In this document: positions 1 through 12,496 of the stretch, piece after piece
Layout of the letters: every line of letters starts with the position of its first letter
Numbering within the stretch: position 1 is the first letter of the stretch
Source of the DNA: Citrus sinensis
Taxonomy: Eukaryota > Streptophyta > Magnoliopsida > Sapindales > Rutaceae
DNA: 64,000 nucleotides
NCBI RefSeq assembly: GCF_022201045.2
Contig: NC_068563.1
Span: 27,935,001-27,999,000 of the forward strand
Direction: 5' to 3'
Notes under the pieces: model-generated
What the model saw: the letters and a program-made list of their open reading frames with translations, nothing else
Told to the model about the DNA's origin: nothing
The model's database searches: none
Position numbers and translations under genes: made by a program

Positions 1-328
1 GAGCCGGTTATGAATTACGGTAGTCATCAGTAATTTCTCTTTATAAATTATGGCAACATAGAAACTGCCCCGCAAGACTAATAAATGTATAGAAAGACTT
101 TAACCAGGACGACATTTACTAATATGAACTTGGGTCCCTTCCAATATGTTTTTAATTTGTATGATCTTTAAAGATTTTGTCGCACGTGCATTTATGTTAT
201 GTTGTTAAAATTCAGTTACTATTTTTACTTTTTTATTCATAACCACCAATCACATGCATATGTATATTTTGTTCAATGTCTTAATATCATAACATGTCTA
301 ATAAGTTTGCTAATTATAATCACACTTA

Positions 329-598
329 GGGTGCGTTTGGGAATTGGGATTGAGGTGCTGTTATTTTTAAGTTATAGCTGCTGTGGAAAAAAAACTGTAA
401 CTATGAAACAAAAAGTTAATAATATATAATAAATATAAATTTTAAATAATAATTTTGATAAAATTATTAAAGATATAATAGATTTTCCATTATACAAGTA
501 AAAAAATCATATTAATATAACTTTCAAACTACAACAGTTAGTATTTACCAAACACTTTAGTGCTGTAACTCTGTCCAATCTCAATCCCTAACACACCC
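329..598. mobile_element. MITE-like element with terminal inverted repeats
   Basis: The left end begins GGGTGCGTTTGGGAATTGGG. The right end, reverse-complemented, begins GGGTGTGTTAGGGATTGAGA, giving imperfect inverted termini of about 20-25 bp around an AT-rich core with no coding capacity. The GGGTGYGTTTGG-type end is common in Tourist/PIF-like and some hAT-like plant MITEs. The flanks (TTA on the left, TAC on the right) do not form a clean target duplication, so the superfamily is uncertain. Confidence 0.6.
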
Positions 599-3175
599 TA
601 CTTGTTGCTCGGCAACTATGCTTTCAAAGCATAACTCTATGTATTAGTGTTGGGCACTTGTGAGTTCAAAACCACACACATAAAGGATACCAAACAAAAC
701 CTCAATTGTTTTTGGGAAAAAAAAAATCTCATTTATTAATATAAACTTCACAATCTTACTCCTTAATTTCCCTCATAAATATCAATTATTCAACGGAAAT
801 AAAAGAGTTGTTACTCAAGCAGAATTCTTTGTGGGTTGCCTAACTTATCAAGTGCGGAACGAGAAGGAGCTTTCTAACAAGACATATGGTTCTTTAGTTG
901 CCATAATTTCTCTCTCCAGCTTTCCTGGATTGGACTATGCAGCAGAAAAAGTCGTACTTTAATTAGCATAGCATAGTGTGAATAATCCTTTGTGTTTCCG
1001 AAAACGCGTTCTATAGAGATTAATTATAATTATAATTTACCCATTAAGTCTTTTTGTACCCTTTTTTTTCCCTTTTAAATTGGAACAAGAAGATGATTTC
1101 GAGTTAGAATAATTTATTTTAAAAGCATCTAATAACAAATGACGAACGCCAAAGAGAAAAAAAAGATTAATCAATAAAACCCTTCCCATGTACATCCAAA
1201 ATCAAAATCAGTACCCTTTGTTATGCTCTCTTAAGTCTTATCCATCACAATTCAAAGAGATTGAAACAAGAGTAAGAAATTTGAAAACAAAATTCAAAAT
1301 CCAAGATGGTCCACTCATAACTAACTAGTGCCTCGCCCTTTAGCGAGATGCCACGTTTTAGCAAATCAGTTGATAAGCTTTTGGTTTTGAGAGTAAATTG
1401 GGGAGCTTTCATTTGCCGCCGCAGCACCAAGACACTGCTGCATCTTTCTACTCTTTTAACCACCATCCGGTGACTCACCTGCCCACCCATTGAAAACGAC
1501 ACCGCTTTTAAATAAATGTATCTGTCTTTCCCAAATATTGGGTCTAAGGTTGGTGGAGAGCCGGTCGCTCGTTCTCCACATGAAGCAAGAAAAATTAACT
1601 CTCCATTAATTAGTTAATTAGCCCTAACCTATTGCTGCCTTCACAATTATGCCATTTAACTTAGTTACAAGATCATAAAAATTTTTTTACTAGAGTTTAT
1701 AAATGCAATGTAGTTTGTTCTAATGCCGGCATAGAATTTTTGAATTATTGACATTAATAAAAATAAATAAAATCATCTTGTATCTCCATCGAACTTCTCA
1801 AATGTTTTGATTAAGAAGAAAATTAACGGTGTTAAAACATTTTAAATTGACTTGCTAGGCATCCAGAAACAAGATAACAGTAAGGTACAATCATTTTCAT
1901 AAAAGAAAACATCACTTACAAATTTTAAAAAAAAAATTAAAATTTTTGTCTGATTATAATTTAATAACAATTAAGTTGTAATCCTGAGTGACAAAATTTT
2001 CCAAGTGTTGGAAAAATCTAAGCCTTAGCTTTGCGGTGGTAGTGGTTGGACAAGCAACATTCTCTAAATCCCACTATCAGTCATATGCGTGTGGACCTTT
2101 GTAAAAGATGAAATGAATATATAAAAGCCGATCTCTTATATCTTTTTTTTTTTAAATTTCTTTATTGGTTATTTTTCACTTTTATCATATAAAGTCGTTT
2201 TTTAGAAATTAATGAGTTCATTGTATAGTTTTAAGCATGCGATGTAAACACAATGCAGCAACTTCAATTCCCGCCCAAAATTGTAGATTGATAATGGAGC
2301 AAGAATTCAGTCACTGTGTTGTGGGCTCCCATGCCTTTTTTGACAATTTTGTTTGCATGAAAATTATTTAAATATCTTATCGATTGGTGTTGGTCAAATA
2401 AGGGCAGTGAATTTAATGGAGTGTGATTCAATTTGATCATGAAAGACTTCCAACATGATATATATGAATCAATATAGTTTCAGTTCCGAAGAGACCTCAT
2501 GGTTAAATATGGGTAAGATTGTGGGTTATATACTTGAATTTTTTTTTAGGTTTAATTACAGGGACTTTTGATTTGGTAGAGTGGTTTTTAAGAAGTTTTT
2601 TTAGACTAATCACTCGAGTTTGAATTTTAAAAGAGATTGAGACTAAAATTTAATTTAGACTTTACCTACCCTCTTGTTATTTAAATAAAAAAGAAAAAAG
2701 AAAAAGGAGAAGGAGTTTAAATTCCTTTTTAAGATATGTAAGGAAAATCTTACTAACAAAGATAAAAAGTAAAAATATTTGTCGCATGTAACGATGAAAA
2801 TTGAAGCACCGTAGACTAATCTAGATAAGCTAGTCGAATGATATGTGAAACAAATTAACCTGACTCATACGAGTCATTTCACATGCCATGAAAGATGCAA
2901 TAAAGATGATTTTATTTACTTTGCATGGGAAGTCCAGCTGGGAAAGCAATGATGGAGAATGTATGTAGCGATTTCCTTAAATGTTTGCTAGCAATCTAAT
3001 TTTATGAACCGCCCACATGATCAACGATGCATTAATTTATAGAGACATTTATTAAATTTTAAAAGAAATCTGCATGCATATTAAATATGTAAAATGATGG
3101 TCTTAGAAAATTCTTTTTTATAGATTCTCTTGCGTGAAATATAGACTAAAGAAAGAGAGTTTTAAAGTAAAAGGA

Positions 3176-3189
3176 GGGGGGGGGGGGGG
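3176..3189 (+). repeat. G14 homopolymer
   Basis: Fourteen consecutive G residues stand in an otherwise AT-rich spacer. Such a run could form a G-quadruplex, and its length may be inexact in the assembly. Confidence 0.8.
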
Positions 3190-5207
3190 AATTAAAGCAC
3201 AGTTTTTGCATGAGGGAAATTGCATGTTATGTTTTTGCATGAGAGGAATTGAATTAGAAAGGAGCATACGGCTCTAGAGGATGAGGAGTGCAATTTACAG
3301 CCGCCGGTTCAAGTGATCATTTGAGATTTGAGTGATTCTTTTAACAACCATGGCTTGAAACTAAAATCAAAGGTGGAATCGTAAATTTCACTCATAATGA
3401 AGTGTACATCGATTAGACGGCAGTGGTACTTTGAGCATTAACTCATTTAGTCATCGGTCATCGGTCTTTTGTAGCTTCAATTCTTCTAATAAATTCATGA
3501 TGAGAGTAGCTTGCAATCTATTTGAATGCCATTTATATCATTCACCTGTGAAAAAAGAAAAAAAAGAGAAAAAAGTAGTGCTCTAGCGTGACCACCTTTA
3601 ATATTACATTACAAATTTACTGCTATTGTTACAATTAGAAATTCATTGATACTCATTATTTGTTTACTTGTTGATGCATTTCCGATATTGATTTCTAAAA
3701 CGTACTGAATCTAATTCTAAAAATTTAAAAGCCAATCAATTTCTACCGAAATATACATGGGGGTTCGAACAAAAGCGTTAGATGTTTTAAAACACTTGAT
3801 AATTACGTTTTCCGAAAGTATTTTTGAGTATATTTATAGTTTGAAGTACTTTGCTTCATGATATTTCATAGTCAAGGTTAGTGTTATCAAATAGAAATGA
3901 AAGTTCTATTGCCATGGTCGTCAAGGCAAAGCACCCCAATCGATAGCCAAATTTGTGACATCAAAATTAAGATGATAGCTAACATTCTTGAAACTTGACC
4001 AAGAACTTTCAAAAACGATTATCGCCGCCAGGATTAATAGCACTAACCTAAGTTGTAAACCAAATAAATGTGCATGCACAGGTGGCCAAAAGTAAGGCTC
4101 TAGAAACACATTAAACAAATAAAAAAGGAAGAAGAAAATGGAGTACCAATTGACCAAATTTTCAACTGGGAGACTGGAAAATCAAGCATATACATACTCT
4201 TAGAAGAATTTCGAGGCAATAAGATAAGGGCTAAAAAGGGCAAAAAATTAAGAGAATGACTGTAGTACAAGGTTGTTTTGGTTGGACACCCCCACATCCC
4301 TTTCCATTAAAAGTTTTAATTTTTAAAGCTTTTCTTTGTTGATCCCTCTAAAATTTCCTTTCATATTCCCAAACTCATGATACAACATACGTTATTGTAA
4401 AACTCGTAGTGTCAATAGCAGATATAATAGGTTTTTCAACAAAAAATTTACAAAAAATTTGAAGGCATTGTTCCTGAAAATTATTACCAAGTTGCCAATC
4501 TTCCAGTAACTTCAGTTAATCTGTTTCTAATTTTTCTTAGCGCTACTTAAAAGTCCACACGGTGTTTGGCAGAAAATGTATTTGTTACAAAGTTAGTTTC
4601 CCACTGAGCCCGCTAGCAATAGAAGAAAGAAAACGAACAAGCAATGACTCCAGCTAAGAATGAACCCAAATGCCATCACGAAGAAAGTCTCTTACTCGTT
4701 TTCTGTGGATGGATGGATGATTGATGATGTTGCTGACAGGGGAAAGTTGCACAGGAGATGGAGGATTGGAATTTGGAACCCACACGTCCGTTTGTGTGTG
4801 TCACAGCCCACCTCCATCCATACGGAATCAAAGAGAAATTGTGCATACTTGATTTACTTTTTTTGGCTTATGGGGTACAGCAGCACTACAGCTATGTGAC
4901 TCTGTCTACGAATTGGAAAACAAATAAATGATGTGAGTTTCCTCACAAGATAAAGAGCCAAAGATTCCAACCTTTCCAGGTCTTGAATCAAATAAACGTT
5001 TTTTTCCGTTTTCTTGATCCAGGAGTTTTCTTCTACTACACGGGGGGGCCAAAGAATGACAGCATCGCATTTAAAACATAACCGAGGAGACTCTACTAAT
5101 CTACTTTGAAGAAACACTTACACGATTCTGAAGGAATATTCTTCAAAACTATCCTTGCTATTTTTTTTTTAATACTGATATACATAACTATTATTGATAT
5201 TAAATCA

Positions 5208-5297
5208 GAGATTACAATTGTTATTTACAATCCTATATTCTTATTATACAATTGTGAGATTACAATTAGTATTTACAATCATATTACACAATTGAGA
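5208..5297. repeat. 48-bp imperfect tandem duplication
   Basis: Two copies starting GAGATTACAATT lie at 5208 and 5256. The second is slightly shortened. Both are AT-rich and apparently non-coding. Confidence 0.6.
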
Positions 5298-5832
5298 TCC
5301 CTCCTGTCGTGTACATTGATCTTCTGAAGTATTGCCTAAATTTTCCAACACTTTCTATTATTCGAAGGCTGTTTACTCAATTCAAATTTCATAAGAAAGA
5401 AAATTGTTTCGACTTAATTATTTCATTATTAAAGAAGAACTGAAACTAACTCTCATAATACTTTTACGGAGACTCAAACTCAAACCCTTACTCTCACGTA
5501 TTGTGAGTGCAAGAATTGTCTCACTAGGCCAAAGGCCATTGGTTAACTATCCCTGTTATGTTAATTGGGGTGGTTCAGAACAATGAAACAGACAAAAGCA
5601 ATACGGTCACTTCAAAGTCCTCAATTGATTCCGTAGCTAGTTGGGTTAGGTTCGGCTTGACTACTTTCTTTATAAAATATGATGTTATTTTTCAAAAGAG
5701 TTTCGTTTTCGTAGTAGAATAAGTCTTATGTACTTCCAAATAATTTAGACTACGTGCTTCATTTAAATAATTCTATGTAAGATTTTTTTGTTCAAGCTTA
5801 GAACATTCCCTACTAATTATCTAAAGAAAATG

Positions 5833-6890
5833 CCGAGTCTTTCCCGCTAGTAACAAAATTCAATAAGAACGCTATTGACAGTCTATAAAGCCAGCAACTT
5901 CTTCAGCTGGCCATACCCACAACTTTCTTGAATCTATAGAACTATTATGCTTAGAAGATTCAAATTACAGCAGAAGCAAATTCCAAAAAGAAATCAGCGG
6001 CAGAAAAGTAAACATGACTCCAATTTTCTAACAAGTGGGATGGATCACTTGCCATGAATTGGAAATTAGCAAATGCACAAGTTCAAGACTTTGAAATAGA
6101 CGTCTAAATATAGAAGCTACAAAGTGTACAGTGGCTTATAGGGTGTGCCAACGACATTAAAAGAAAGACATGATCATTCAACATCACAGAAAGAAAAACA
6201 TTAGTTTCTCCCCGTGCTTCAAAAAATTGAAACACAAATGACTGTATCAAAAAGTGGGAATGTAATTACAAGAAAGAAACCAGATAAAGCTGATTTCATT
6301 TCCTTTGTTTACATAAAATAAATACACCATGTTGCGGAGCGACTCAACTAAAACATGAGTCCGAGTCTTTCCCACTAGTAACAAAATTCAATAAGAACGC
6401 TATTGACAGTCTATAAAGCCAGCAACTTCTTCAGCTGGCCATACCCACAACTTTCTTGAATCTATAGAACTATTATGCTTAGAAGATTCAAATTACAGCA
6501 GAAGCAAATTCCAAAAAGAAATCAGCGGCAGAAAAGTAAACATGACTCCAATTTTCTAACAAGTGGGATGGATCACTTGCCATGAATTGGAAATTAGCAA
6601 ATGCACAAGTTCAAGACTTTGAAATAGACGTCTAAATATAGAAGCTACAAAGTGTACAGTGGCTTATAGGGTGTGCCAACGACATTAAAAGAAAGACATG
6701 ATCATTCAACATCACAGAAAGAAAAACATTAGTTTCTCCCCGTGCTTCAAAAAATTGAAACACAAATGACTGAATATCAAAAAGTGGGAATGTAATTACA
6801 AGAAAGAAACCAGATAAAGCTGATTTCATTTCCTTTGTGTACATAAAATAAATACACCATGTTGCGGAGCGACTCAACTAAAACATGATT
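5833..6890. repeat. 528-bp direct tandem duplication downstream of CARB
   Basis: Copy 1 is 5833-6360 and copy 2 is 6361-6890. Both start CCGAGTCTTTCCC and end with AACATGA plus one or two bases. I see only a few differences: one G/A near the start, a 2-bp indel in the GACTG..ATCAAAAAG stretch, and single substitutions near the end. Identity is therefore about 99 percent. The unit contains no gene-like frame. It ends about 250 bp beyond the CARB stop codon, so it may include part of that gene's 3' transcribed region. Confidence 0.9.
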
Positions 6891-7144
6891 CCCGTTGCAT
6901 GAAAACATACCATAATAAGATTAATCAATGATTATTGTTTCAGCATACTATACAGTACATTACTCAATGCTCAAAAATGCCCTACATTGCATTCTTCATA
7001 ATCTGATTAAGCTCACATACAAAAAGATAGAGAAGCAAAACAACTTAAGAGAGCTTGTTCTGGAAAAGGACGGTGAACACATTAGAAGAACAATAAAATG
7101 GCTAAGAAACAAAGTACAGCTACTCACCAGCAATCCCTACTCAA

Positions 7145-10100
7145 TCATAAAGAGGTTGAGACTGATTGCAAATTTTCACTACTCCCTGATGCTGTCTCAA
7201 CATCAAAGAAGTCCTGAAGTGCAGTCATTGTAACAGTATTAGATTTCAAACTCCTTATTGCCTCTGCATTCGCCAAAGCTCCAGAAACTGTTGTTATGAC
7301 AGGAACCTTGTAAGCAAGGCCCCTCCTCCTCAGCTTCAACCCGTCAATCTGATCAATTGAATCACCAGAGCTTGTGATCACCATCATCTGTATCTGCCCA
7401 TTAGCAACCATATCACCAGCATGTGGCCGGCCTTCATGCATCTTCAGCACTCTTTCCACAGCAATACCTTTTAATTCAAGAAAGTGAGCTGTCCCAGAAG
7501 TTGAAACAATCTTGAATCCTATATCTAAGAATGCCTTTGCAATTCTCTCAAGATGGGGCTTTGTCAAGTCATTTAAGCTGAGGAACACAGTGCCTGAAAG
7601 TGGTAGCTTCTGCCCTGCAGCAATTTGAGCCTTGGCAAATGCAATAGGGAAGGACATGTCTATACCCATCACCTCCCCAGTGCTTCTCATCTCAGGCCCT
7701 AACAGCACATCACAGCCTTGGAACTTCTCAAAGGGCAGAACTGCTTCCTTAACAGACACATGCTTGGGGATCACCTCTTTTGTGAAACCTAAATCGTTAA
7801 GTGACTTCCCCGACATAACAAGAGCAGCATATTTGGCCAATGGGTGCCCAATTGCTTTTGACACAAATGGGACGGTACGGGAAGCACGGGGATTTGCCTC
7901 AAGCAAGTAAACATCCCCAGATGTTGTAATTGCATACTGACAATTCATGAGTCCACACACATTCAATCTCTTCGCCAATTTGATAGTCCACGTGCTTATG
8001 GTGTCCAAGCAAGAGGATGAAATAGTTTTAGTGGGAATCATACAAGCTGAGTCCCCAGAATGGACCCCAGCCTGCTCAATGTGCTCCATTATTCCCCCAA
8101 TCACCACATTACCACATGAGTCAGCAAGTGCGTCTACATCAATTTCAATAGCATCAGACAAATATTTATCGATCAATACAGGACGCTCTGGGTCTACCTC
8201 GACAGCATTTTCCAAGTAAGTCACAAGCGTTTCGTCAGTATATACAATCTCCATTGCCCGTCCACCAAGCACATAAGAAGGCCGGACGACGACTGGGTAA
8301 CCTATCTCTTTTGCAATGGCAAGAGCATCAGCTTCACTCTTGGCAATACCTCCTTTTGGCTGTTCAATACTTAACTCCTTAATGATGGCATTAAACCTCT
8401 CTCTATCTTCGGCAGCATCTATGGAGTCTGGTGATGTACCCCAAATGCGAACGAGGCCATCCCCGCTGGCAGATGGCAGCCTGTGTTCATCCAAGTATTG
8501 ATGGATGGGAAGAGAGAGCTTCAGGGGTGTTTGACCACCAAACTGTACAATTATACCTTCTGGTCGTTCCAAATCAATAACGTTAAGCACATCTTCAACT
8601 GTAAGGGGTTCAAAGTAGAGGCGATCACTTGTGTCATAATCAGTCGATACAGTTTCAGGATTTGAGTTCATCATGATTGTCTCATATCCAGCACTCTGCA
8701 GATGCCAAAAAGTAATAATAATAATTAAGAAAAAAGGGATAAGAAAGTAGGAAATGATAGGCGAGGGGTCAATCTGTAACAACGACGCAAAGAAAAGGGT
8801 TTCTTTGCAGATGTGCAACAAAATCGTAAAATGCCAACTTTCAATTTAGTTTTATATCAATAAATCAGTTTAGTAAGAGTTGATGATCCAAAATTACTCT
8901 AGATAGACAGAAATAGGTCTCATCACAAACTTGGCACAAAGAGATCGAATTAAAAAAATCATTAGAGGAAGAGCAGATTTAGATAATCTTTAATTTGATC
9001 TTCCATGCATTAAACAATTATCCTTCCATCTACCATATCATGTTCGTTTAAGTAAGATAACTGCTTTTATCAACATTCTGCAAATACTAGTATGTAAAAT
9101 GAAAGAATTGAGTTTCAAGGTAAGTAAGTTATTGTGATGTCTAGATCATCAGTCTTAGCTTCTATAAACAAATGGTATATAATAGAAATGCAACTCCATC
9201 AGTTTTGTATTGTTAAAACAAGCATGGATATGTTCTTTTTACCATTATTTCTATGCAAAGATGAAAGAGAAAAAGCAAATGCAGATAAACCTGAAGGGAA
9301 AAGGACGTGTGGCAACAACAGTAGTCAAACTCAATCCCCTGACCAATACGGTTTGGTCCTCCACCTAATATCAAAACCTTCTTCTTTTGGGTCGGGGCTG
9401 ATTCGCACTCAAAATCATAGGATGAATACATATAAGGAGTATTGGCCTCAAACTCTGCAGCACAAGTATCTACCCGCTTGTATGATGGAATAACTCCCAG
9501 AGATAGCCGTTTCTCCCGGACCTCTTTCTCTGTCGACTTAGTTGCAAAGGCTATCTGCTTATCGCTGAAACCTCGTCTTTTTACTTCATAAAAGTCATCC
9601 TTAGTCATATTAGACACGCTTTGAGTAAGAAGAAATTGTTCCACATCTATCAGCTCTTTAAACTGAGTGAGAAACCATTTGTCGATGAAACTCAGCTCAT
9701 GGATCTCATCTACTTTCATTCCCTTCTTCATTGCAGCATATATGGCCTGCATGCGATCAGGGTTAGGGACTCGAAGACTGTATTTGAGTTGCTCCCAATC
9801 CCAGTCAAGTTCCTTCACATTAGAGCAACCCCATCCAGAGAAGCCACATTCCAGGGATCGAAGTGCCTTCTGAAAGGATTCTTGGAAGGTGCGGCCTAGG
9901 GCCATGGCTTCACCAACAGATTTCATTTGGGTCGTCAATAACGGCTCAGACCCAGGAAATTTCTCAAATGCAAATCGAGGTATCTGCATGGTTAATGTAA
10001 AATCAAGTATCAGCTGATGTAGCCAATAAACCAATACACATGTTCATGAGGAACAATTATATGTGCACGAGGTTTCAAACTAGAATTATGTGTTGTTATA

Positions 10101-11818
10101 AATGTACATTAAACTGTACAATAAGATATTGAGATTATATAGCTCAGAAGAGGCAGGGATCTCAGTGGATGCACCATAGGTGGTTGTTCACTAGTGATTC
10201 TTTTGCAAAATTATCACGCTTGCCACCAACATATCCCACATTTGTTCTGAAAATGCTAGGTAAAAACAGGGATAATGAAGTGTTAACCATCATCCCAAAG
10301 GATAATTTAAGCGAGATTGACCAGTGAACTAACCACAACATCTGTTAAAACAAAAAGTGCTTTTGAAAGTACTGTCAACACACACTTAGTGACTTGGACT
10401 AAAAAGTGACAACCAAGCTAATTTGACTTAAAAAAATAACAGTGAAAATATTAACAATCGAACAAAAGAGAAGCAAATAAGTTACTAACCTTAGTCACAA
10501 CATAATCAATAGAAGGTTCAAAACTAGCAGGTGTTTTCTTGGTAATATCATTCGGAATCTGATCCAAAGAATATCCCACCGACAACTTAGCAGCCATTTT
10601 CGCAATAGGAAATCCTGTAGCCTTAGACGCCAAAGCAGAGGACCTCGACACCCTAGGATTCATCTCGATAACCATTACCTCCCCATCAACAGGATTCACC
10701 GCAAACTGTACATTAGACCCTCCACATTCCACACCAATCTCCCTAATTATAGCTATTGAATAATCCCTCAGCCTCTGGTACTCCTTATCTGTCAAAGTCT
10801 GTGCAGGTGCCACAGTGATGGAATCCCCTGTGTGCACGCCCATAGGATCAACATTCTCAATCGAACAAATGATCACCACATTGTCAGCTAAGTCACGCAT
10901 AACTTCAAGCTCATACTCTTTCCAACCCAACAAGGATTTCTCCACCAACACTTGTGAAGTCAAACTAGCAGCTAACCCCGCCTTACAAATGGCTTCAAAC
11001 TCCTCCTTGTTATAAGCAATGCCGCCTCCGGTGCCACCCAACGTAAAAGCGGGGCGTATTATTAACGGAAACTCCCCAATTTCATTAGCAATTGAAATAC
11101 ACTCATCTAAAGTATTACCAATTCCAGACGGCGGCGTCTTGACACCAATAGTTTTCATAGCTTGTTTGAACAAATCTCGGTCTTCAGCTTTCTTAATAGC
11201 ATCAAGCTTCGCTCCAATCAATTCAACACCGTATTTCTCAAGAGCACCGCTTTCAGCCAAAGCCACCGCAAGATTCAAAGCGGTCTGCCCACCCATTGTA
11301 GGCAACAAAGCATCGGGCCGCTCCTTTTCGAGCACTTGCTCGACCAATTCCGGCGTCATGGGGGTAATGTAGGTGCGGTCCGCCAGTCCCGGGTCCGTCA
11401 TAATAGTCGCCGGGTTAGAATTTATCAGAATGACTTCGTATCCTTCTTCTTTCAATGCCTTACAAGCCTGAGTCCCGGAGTAATCAAACTCGCAAGCTTG
11501 GCCAATCACGATGGGCCCCGCACCGAGAATCAAAATCTTCCTCAAGTCGGTTCTTTTCCCGAGCTTTTGATCTTTACTACTCGCCGCTCCATTGCTCAAC
11601 TCAGCGCTCGAATCTATTTTCGCCGAGCTGGCACGAACGCGTGACCTCGAGTAGCGAGTGAGCTGCGGAGGCCATGAACGTAGGCTCAAAGAACCTGTTT
11701 TTTTGTTGGAGTAGAGAAATGACCGAAAATCAATGTGTCTGGTTAAAGGAAATGAAGGCTTTTGGGCTAAAAACGACGACGGAGAGAGATTTTTACAATG
11801 ATTCAAGCAATAGCTCAT
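7145..11818 (-). CDS. CARB: carbamoyl-phosphate synthase large chain, plastid
   Basis: The enzyme makes carbamoyl phosphate from bicarbonate, ATP and ammonia passed from the small subunit, for arginine and pyrimidine synthesis in plastids. Exons on the minus strand are 11818-10490, 9983-9291 and 8695-7145, all joined in phase 0 at GT-AG introns of 506 and 595 bp. They give about 1190 residues, matching plant CARB. Residues 1 to about 65 are Ser/Arg-rich and look like a transit peptide. The first ATP-grasp half starts near residue 98 with [18 protein letters not shown] helical oligomerisation segment follows, and the second half starts near 646 with [15 protein letters not shown]. An MGS-like regulatory domain lies at about 1040-1175. 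I chose the ATG at 11818 because the in-frame codon further upstream is GTG. No break is seen, so the gene looks functional. Confidence 0.95.
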
Positions 11819-12065
11819 CTTTTTTTCCCCCACCTTTTTACTTCGTTTTAGTTTTCTTATTTGCTTTTTTTGAGCGAATCACATGCACTGGAGAATTTTA
11901 GGTGAGGGTTTCTGTTTTGGGGAAGAATTAGGGCTTCTGGGAATCCAAGAGGGACACTGGGGATGTTCTTGTCTGCTGAGGATATTCGTTTGGTATGCTG
12001 ACTGTAAAGGGCAAACGTGCAATGGCATCAATAATACTCCACTGAGAGTTTAGGGTTTTTGCTAC
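11819..12065 (-). promoter_or_regulatory. CARB 5' leader and proximal upstream region
   Basis: This is the sequence immediately upstream of the CARB start, presumed to hold the 5' UTR and core promoter. A telo-box-like TTTAGGGTTTT occurs near 12049. No certain TATA box or transcription start can be fixed by eye. Confidence 0.35.
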
Positions 12066-12206
12066 TTAGATTGCACCGCTGTGACGTCGGACTAGACCCT
12101 ACCCGTTTGCCCGCAAACGGATTCGATTCATGGGCCGTTCACGGGTCAAACCTAAATGTAGTACCCGGAATTAGGTCTAGGGGCTACGGCCGGTGGGCAA
12201 TCTAGT
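12066..12206. repeat. GC-rich fold-back sequence
   Basis: A GC-rich island of about 140 bp whose halves are imperfect inverted copies: AGATTGCACCG on the left, and AGATTGCCCACCGG when the right side is reverse-complemented, each followed by a TAGACC block. It also holds a perfect 8-bp hairpin at 12103-12120 (CCGTTTGC, 2-nt loop, GCAAACGG). It resembles a small MITE or fold-back element. No target duplication was found, and it does not fold as a tRNA. Confidence 0.4.
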
Positions 12207-12496
12207 AAGAGTACTGATATAATCATATAATAATGATATATAAACCCCTTAATTCATCTCAACGGCCCCCATTTTTTATATAATTCATACCCCACTAAAA
12301 AAATAAAAATACTTTTTTTTAAAAAAATTACTTTACACTTTCAAGCATCACATCAATCCATCATTAGTGGCAGAGGGTATATAAGATTAGGGAGTATTAT
12401 GGTACCGGTAGAGTTTTAAAAAATTTTGGAGTTTCCAAATAAAATATGAAAAATTAATGTAAAAGATCTATATGAGTATGCACACAATTGATATAT

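Larger units (their letters stand above)
599..5832. other. gene-free AT-rich spacer
   Basis: No open frame here resembles a known protein and no splice-consistent exon set was recognised. The stretch is AT-rich with many homopolymer runs. A segment near 5460-5545 looks like degenerate dispersed plant repeat, judged by style rather than a defined boundary. Nothing else is supportable by eye. Confidence 0.6.

Noticed and set aside
1245-1502. 85-codon minus-strand frame
   Set aside because: No recognisable domain, no splice partners, AT-rich surroundings.
7632-8665. Plus-strand frames opposite CARB exon 3
   Set aside because: They are antisense shadows of a strongly conserved enzyme and resemble no protein.
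12095-12190. Possible tRNA gene in the GC-rich island
   Set aside because: There is no cloverleaf with a TTC loop and acceptor pairing. It is better explained as an inverted repeat.
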